Part shown: positions 61,801 through 64,000 of the stretch, one piece after another
How the letters are laid out: each line of letters begins with the position of its first letter
How positions within the stretch are numbered: position 1 is the stretch's first letter
Origin: CAYNRE01 sp964399535
Lineage (GTDB): Bacteria > Planctomycetota > Planctomycetia > Pirellulales > CAYNRE01
Assembly: GCA_964399535.1 (NCBI GenBank)
Contig: CAYNRE010000050.1
Location: 35,171 to 99,170, forward strand
Direction of reading: 5' to 3'
DNA length: 64,000 nt
Notes under the pieces: generated by a model
What the model saw: only the letters and a program-made list of their open reading frames with translations
What the model was told of the DNA's origin: nothing
Database searches by the model: none
Program-made: the position numbers and the translations under genes

Positions 61801-64000
61801 GAGTGGATCGGTCACCGTGGTGAGCCGGGAAAGGGGGTCGTAGCCGAACGAAGTGGCCCGGCCCAACTCGTCGGTTTCGGTGAGCAGATTCCCCAAGGCG
61901 TCGAACTGGCGTGAGCGCACTCCGCCCGCGGCGTCGCGCTGGCCGATCTGTCGATCGAGAGCGTCGTAGCTGTACTGGGTTTCACGCCCCAGCGCGTCGG
62001 TGGCCCTGATCAGATTGCTGACCGCGTCGTAGGCGTAACCGGTTTGCCCTCCCAGGGGGTCGGTCGTGCGAGTCAGGCGGTCGAGCGAGTCGTACTGGTA
62101 GCTTACGGCGCGGCCGAGCTGATCTTCGACCTGACGCAGGTTGCCGACGGCGTCGTAGTCGTAATGGATGTCGCCGTCCAGGGCGTCGCGCACCCGGGTC
62201 AGCCGGTTGAGCGCGTCGTAGGTATAGCGCGTCTGACGGTCGAGCCGATCGCGACGAGTCACCAGGTTGCCCACGGCGTCGTAGCTGTAATGGGTATCGC
62301 CATCCAAGGCGTCGCGCACCCGGGTCAGCCGGTTGAGCGCGTCGTAGGTGTACCGGGTGGTGCGCCCCAGTTCGTCTTCACCCGTCAAGAGGTTTCCGAC
62401 CGCGTCGTAACTGTAACCGCGCGCGCCCCCCAAGGCGTCTTCGCGGCGAACCAGCCGATCGAGCGGGTCATAGTCGAACTGGGTAACCCGGTCGAGCGGA
62501 TCGGTCAGGGTGAGGATATTTCCGACCGCGTCGTAGCTGTAGCGGACCGAACCGCCCAGCGCATCGGTGCGGCGAATGGTCCGGTTCAGGGGGTCGTATT
62601 CGTAGCTGGTCGACTGCCCGAGGGCGTCGGTCGAGCTGAGCAGGTTGCCCTCGGCGTCGTAGCTGGCCAGCCACTCGCCAGCGAGCGGGTCGAGCGTGCG
62701 AATGGGGCGATTCAGAGGGTCGTATTCGTAGCTGGTCAGCCGGCCCAGTTGGTCGCGCTCCGAGATTCGATTGCCGACGCCGTCGTAAGTGAACTGGATC
62801 TGGCCGCCCCGAGGATCGATCAGCAGGCCGGGCCGGTTGTTGGCGTCGTAAACCAGCGTGGTGACTCGGCCCAACTCGTCGAGGGACGACGCCAGATTTC
62901 CCCGCGAATCGTAGCTCATGGTCGACACGCCCAGCAGCGCATCGGTGGTTTTCACCCGGCGATTGAGCGGGTCGTATTCGTAGCGGGTGATTCGGCCGAG
63001 TTGATCCTGCTCCGAGACCAGGTTTCCCTCGGCGTCGTACTGGTAGCTGCGCACTCCGCCGGCGGGGTCGGTTTCGGCCACCAGGCGATAGATTTCGTCG
63101 TAGGTATAGGAGGTGGTGCGGCCCAGTTCGTCGGTCGCGCTGAGCAAGTTGCCGACGGAGTCGTAGCTGTAGCCTCGCTGGCCCGCCAGCGGATCGGTTT
63201 GGCCGACGAGCCGATTGAGCAGGTCGTACTGGTTGAGCGTCGTTCGACCGGCCTCGTCGGTAACGGCCACCACGTTGCCCGTTTCATCGTAGGCGTAGGT
63301 TCGCTCGCCGCCGAGCGGGTCGACCTGGGCGACCAGGCGATCGCGCCGGTCGTACTCGTAGGTCCAAGTCCGGCCAAGCCGGTCGACGGTTTCCACCAGG
63401 TTGCCGAGGGGGTCGTAAGCGTAGAGCGTTACCTGGCCCAGGGCATCCTGGTCGAGAACGCGACGGTCGAGGGGATCGTACTGGTGCTGGGTCGAGTTGC
63501 CGTTGCGGTCGACCCAGACCAGCAGGTTGCCGACCGCGTCGTACGTGAACTGATCGGCCAGGCCAAGGGGATCGACCTGGCGAACGAGCCGATCGAGAAC
63601 GTCGTACTCAAACGAGACCGTATTGCCGGCCGGATCGACAATCGCAGTTTCGTTTCCGTTGGCGTCGTAGGTGTACAGGGTCGCCTGGCCCAGCGCGTTG
63701 CGCACCTCGATCAAGCGGTTGAGGTCGTCGACCGTAAAGGTCGTGGTGTTGCCCAGGCGGTCGGACTGGGCGACCAGGTTGCCGACCGCGTCGTAGCTGT
63801 AGGTGGCCGTGTGCCCCTGGGCATCGGTAACGCTCAACAGCCGATCGACCGGGTCGTAGCCGTAACGGGTCTGCGCTGCCAGGCTGTCGGTGCTAACCAC
63901 CAGTCGGCCCCCATCATCGTACTGATAACGATGCTGGCTGCCGTCGGCGTAGCCCACCTGGACCAGGCGGTCGACCCCGTCGTGGACGAACGACGTCGTT
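58876..64000 (-). CDS. Giant RHS/YD-repeat protein with C-terminal effector-like module, 5' end beyond window
   Basis: More than 1700 codons of open frame running off the right edge, so the N-terminus is missing. Most of it is about 21-residue YD repeats (for example RYTYDALNRLTRVRDAL), forming the beta-cage typical of RHS shells. The RHS core ends with RARYYDSAVGQFLSTDPL and the diagnostic DPNGL (near 60062-60081). Then a unique C-terminal tail of about 395 residues follows: a Gly/Ser/Thr-rich linker, a Pro/charged region, and a compact end domain (VGVHAYPDRFVVEAPGK, VRLSACSSGCG, GGHWKVFY). His and Cys in that domain might form a protease-type site (inference). Such tails are often toxins. 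No adjacent immunity gene is recognised. Confidence 0.85.
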   Translation of the reverse strand, partial: TTSFVHDGVDRLVQVGYADGSQHRYQYDDGGRLVVSTDSLAAQTRYGYDPVDRLLSVTDAQGHTATYSYDAVGNLVAQSDRLGNTTTFTVDDLNRLIEVRNALGQATLYTYDANGNETAIVDPAGNTVSFEYDVLDRLVRQVDPLGLADQFTYDAVGNLLVWVDRNGNSTQHQYDPLDRRVLDQDALGQVTLYAYDPLGNLVETVDRLGRTWTYEYDRRDRLVAQVDPLGGERTYAYDETGNVVAVTDEAGRTTLNQYDLLNRLVGQTDPLAGQRGYSYDSVGNLLSATDELGRTTSYTYDEIYRLVAETDPAGGVRSYQYDAEGNLVSEQDQLGRITRYEYDPLNRRVKTTDALLGVSTMSYDSRGNLASSLDELGRVTTLVYDANNRPGLLIDPRGGQIQFTYDGVGNRISERDQLGRLTSYEYDPLNRPIRTLDPLAGEWLASYDAEGNLLSSTDALGQSTSYEYDPLNRTIRRTDALGGSVRYSYDAVGNILTLTDPLDRVTQFDYDPLDRLVRREDALGGARGYSYDAVGNLLTGEDELGRTTRYTYDALNRLTRVRDALDGDTHYSYDAVGNLVTRRDRLDRQTRYTYDALNRLTRVRDALDGDIHYDYDAVGNLRQVEDQLGRAVSYQYDSLDRLTRTTDPLGGQTGYAYDAVSNLIRATDALGRETQYSYDALDRQIGQRDAAGGVRSRQFDALGNLLTETDELGRATSFGYDPLSRLTTVTDPLGNTTRLGFDLLGNRVSVTDPLGNTSLVRYDALYRPVETVDPSGAVTTYAYDSVGNLLSLIDPGANVTQFAYDELNRRVSDTDALGGVRSYLYDAEGNLLAQTDRNGRTTRYTYDDLNRLSREEWLDQTLVATRTFDFTYSAAGEMLTAFDGQARAVMTYDLLGRLATRGNTGTVGAPDVTLVYSHDAVGNLTSRSEVIDSVLGATNSYFPDSLNRLVRVTQSGTDVVDKRIDFQYDAASQLTTIARYADLGGAQLVAQTQQSFDAAGRLTQLSHSNGAGLLAAYGLAYDAAGRIVELNDPDGLTQYAYDERSQLTSAQGTARPAETYVYDGNGNRVSAQVVTGAGNRLLDDGTFTYVYDAEGNRIRRTETATGQVTEYQWDHRNRLVQLTERSALGGPATSQASYLYDPFDQRIGKIVDADGDGPGAAQTTRYVLDGAQVALEFDATGNLLHRYLYGSPIDHLLAVEDGAGEVLWPLADHQQTARDLVDSSGAVVLHRNFDSFGNLVAQTGSAADFLFGFTGRELDAESGLHYYRARYYDSAVGQFLSTDPLSFASGDANLYRYVGNNPLNMVDPNGLQGTTASSFSPTLGGGDLPPFKLRCVEELDDETKRRLEYYKKYLADRGVLDADVKRELGDSEYPQLSKIRGNPKGGNSSSSSSTGGGGSTGTTGSTGTTGGGGTSGYGPDILPVGKPSSPDETGQNEQQKKPTPGLRRFFERGPNESPDNPFLRWAERGTFWFNTAENLAGAKDWLKSIPQLFKRITTRGGPVPVPDPGWKPPTFSNGSGANVGKLPPIDPGLPPSAGPLVKPGQSLLGQVQPNNPAANLQGRYPFGKDTEFIQVGAPMRPVKGPIALLGEGEANHDVAKAMLEKLAGNGLGRVQEVGVHAYPDRFVVEAPGKNLQTITPQQLAQFLESVGVPRGTPVRLSACSSGCGPNSVAAQFARSWGGPVFAPTAPVTAQFQVLDGGHWKVFY
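62182..62349. repeat. 42-bp exact direct repeat within the YD region
   Basis: The same 42 bp (starting GGCGTCGCGCACCCGGG) occur at 62182-62223 and 62308-62349, 126 bp (42 codons) apart, encoding identical LNRLTRVRDA segments. Suggests a recent unit duplication or conversion; much of the remaining YD region repeats more loosely at the same period. Confidence 0.75.

Overview
The window reads as chromosomal DNA of a planctomycete, most likely from the Pirellulales group. The base composition is strongly GC-rich. The gene content is typical of that phylum: two PSCyt1/DUF1549/DUF1553 plus DUF1501 gene pairs, a DUF1552 protein, a secreted sulfatase, a Gfo/Idh/MocA oxidoreductase, a FHA-GAF-SpoIIE phosphatase, several tiny lineage-specific proteins and a giant YD-repeat (RHS) protein. 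No rRNA, CRISPR array, integrase or complete insertion sequence was seen. There is one tRNA gene, tRNA-Gln(CUG).

Layout. 1-6.3 kb: a minus-strand cluster with a BASS-type transporter (cut by the window edge), a thiamine-diphosphate enzyme, a class V aminotransferase-like protein, a DUF1445 protein and a PaaK-like CoA ligase; this looks like a catabolic or assimilation operon for an unknown acid. 6.5-8.9 kb: a TetA-like MFS transporter and a small Arg-rich protein. 8.9-13.6 kb: a DUF1501 and DUF1549/DUF1553 pair. 13.7-16.3 kb: tRNA-Gln, the FHA-GAF-SpoIIE phosphatase and a 135-bp MITE-like element touching its stop codon. 16.4-19.4 kb: sulfatase and DUF1552 protein. 19.4-23.1 kb: a three-gene operon (AstE-like hydrolase, enolase-superfamily enzyme, MFS carrier). 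23.4-26.8 kb: a Tat-exported sulfite-oxidase-like molybdoenzyme, an AlkD-like HEAT protein and an isochorismatase-like protein. 26.9-32.9 kb: a second DUF1549/DUF1553, DUF1501 and Gfo/Idh operon. 32.9-41.8 kb: a membrane protein, then aspartate-family amino-acid genes (lysC, an ApgM-type candidate homoserine kinase, hom, and dapF a little further on) with an M42 peptidase and a DUF374 acyltransferase between them. 42-48 kb: a small planctomycetal protein, a large AsmA-like protein and an MFS transporter. 48-55.6 kb: a bitopic membrane protein, a YhaN/YhaO-type DNA-repair pair and an acetyltransferase.

55.7-64 kb is the accessory end. A 664-codon SIR2-domain gene with visibly lower GC than its surroundings starts at TTG behind a clear Shine-Dalgarno. 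It runs toward the 3' end of a giant RHS/YD-repeat gene whose C-terminal module looks like a polymorphic effector. About 690 bp between them hold no recognisable immunity gene. The SIR2 gene (possible NAD-depleting anti-phage effector) and the RHS C-terminus are the best candidates for an undescribed system.

All functions are inferred from protein motifs read by eye; no database search was possible. Start codons were chosen from family N-termini, spacing and visible ribosome-binding sites, so several are shorter than the maximal open frame.
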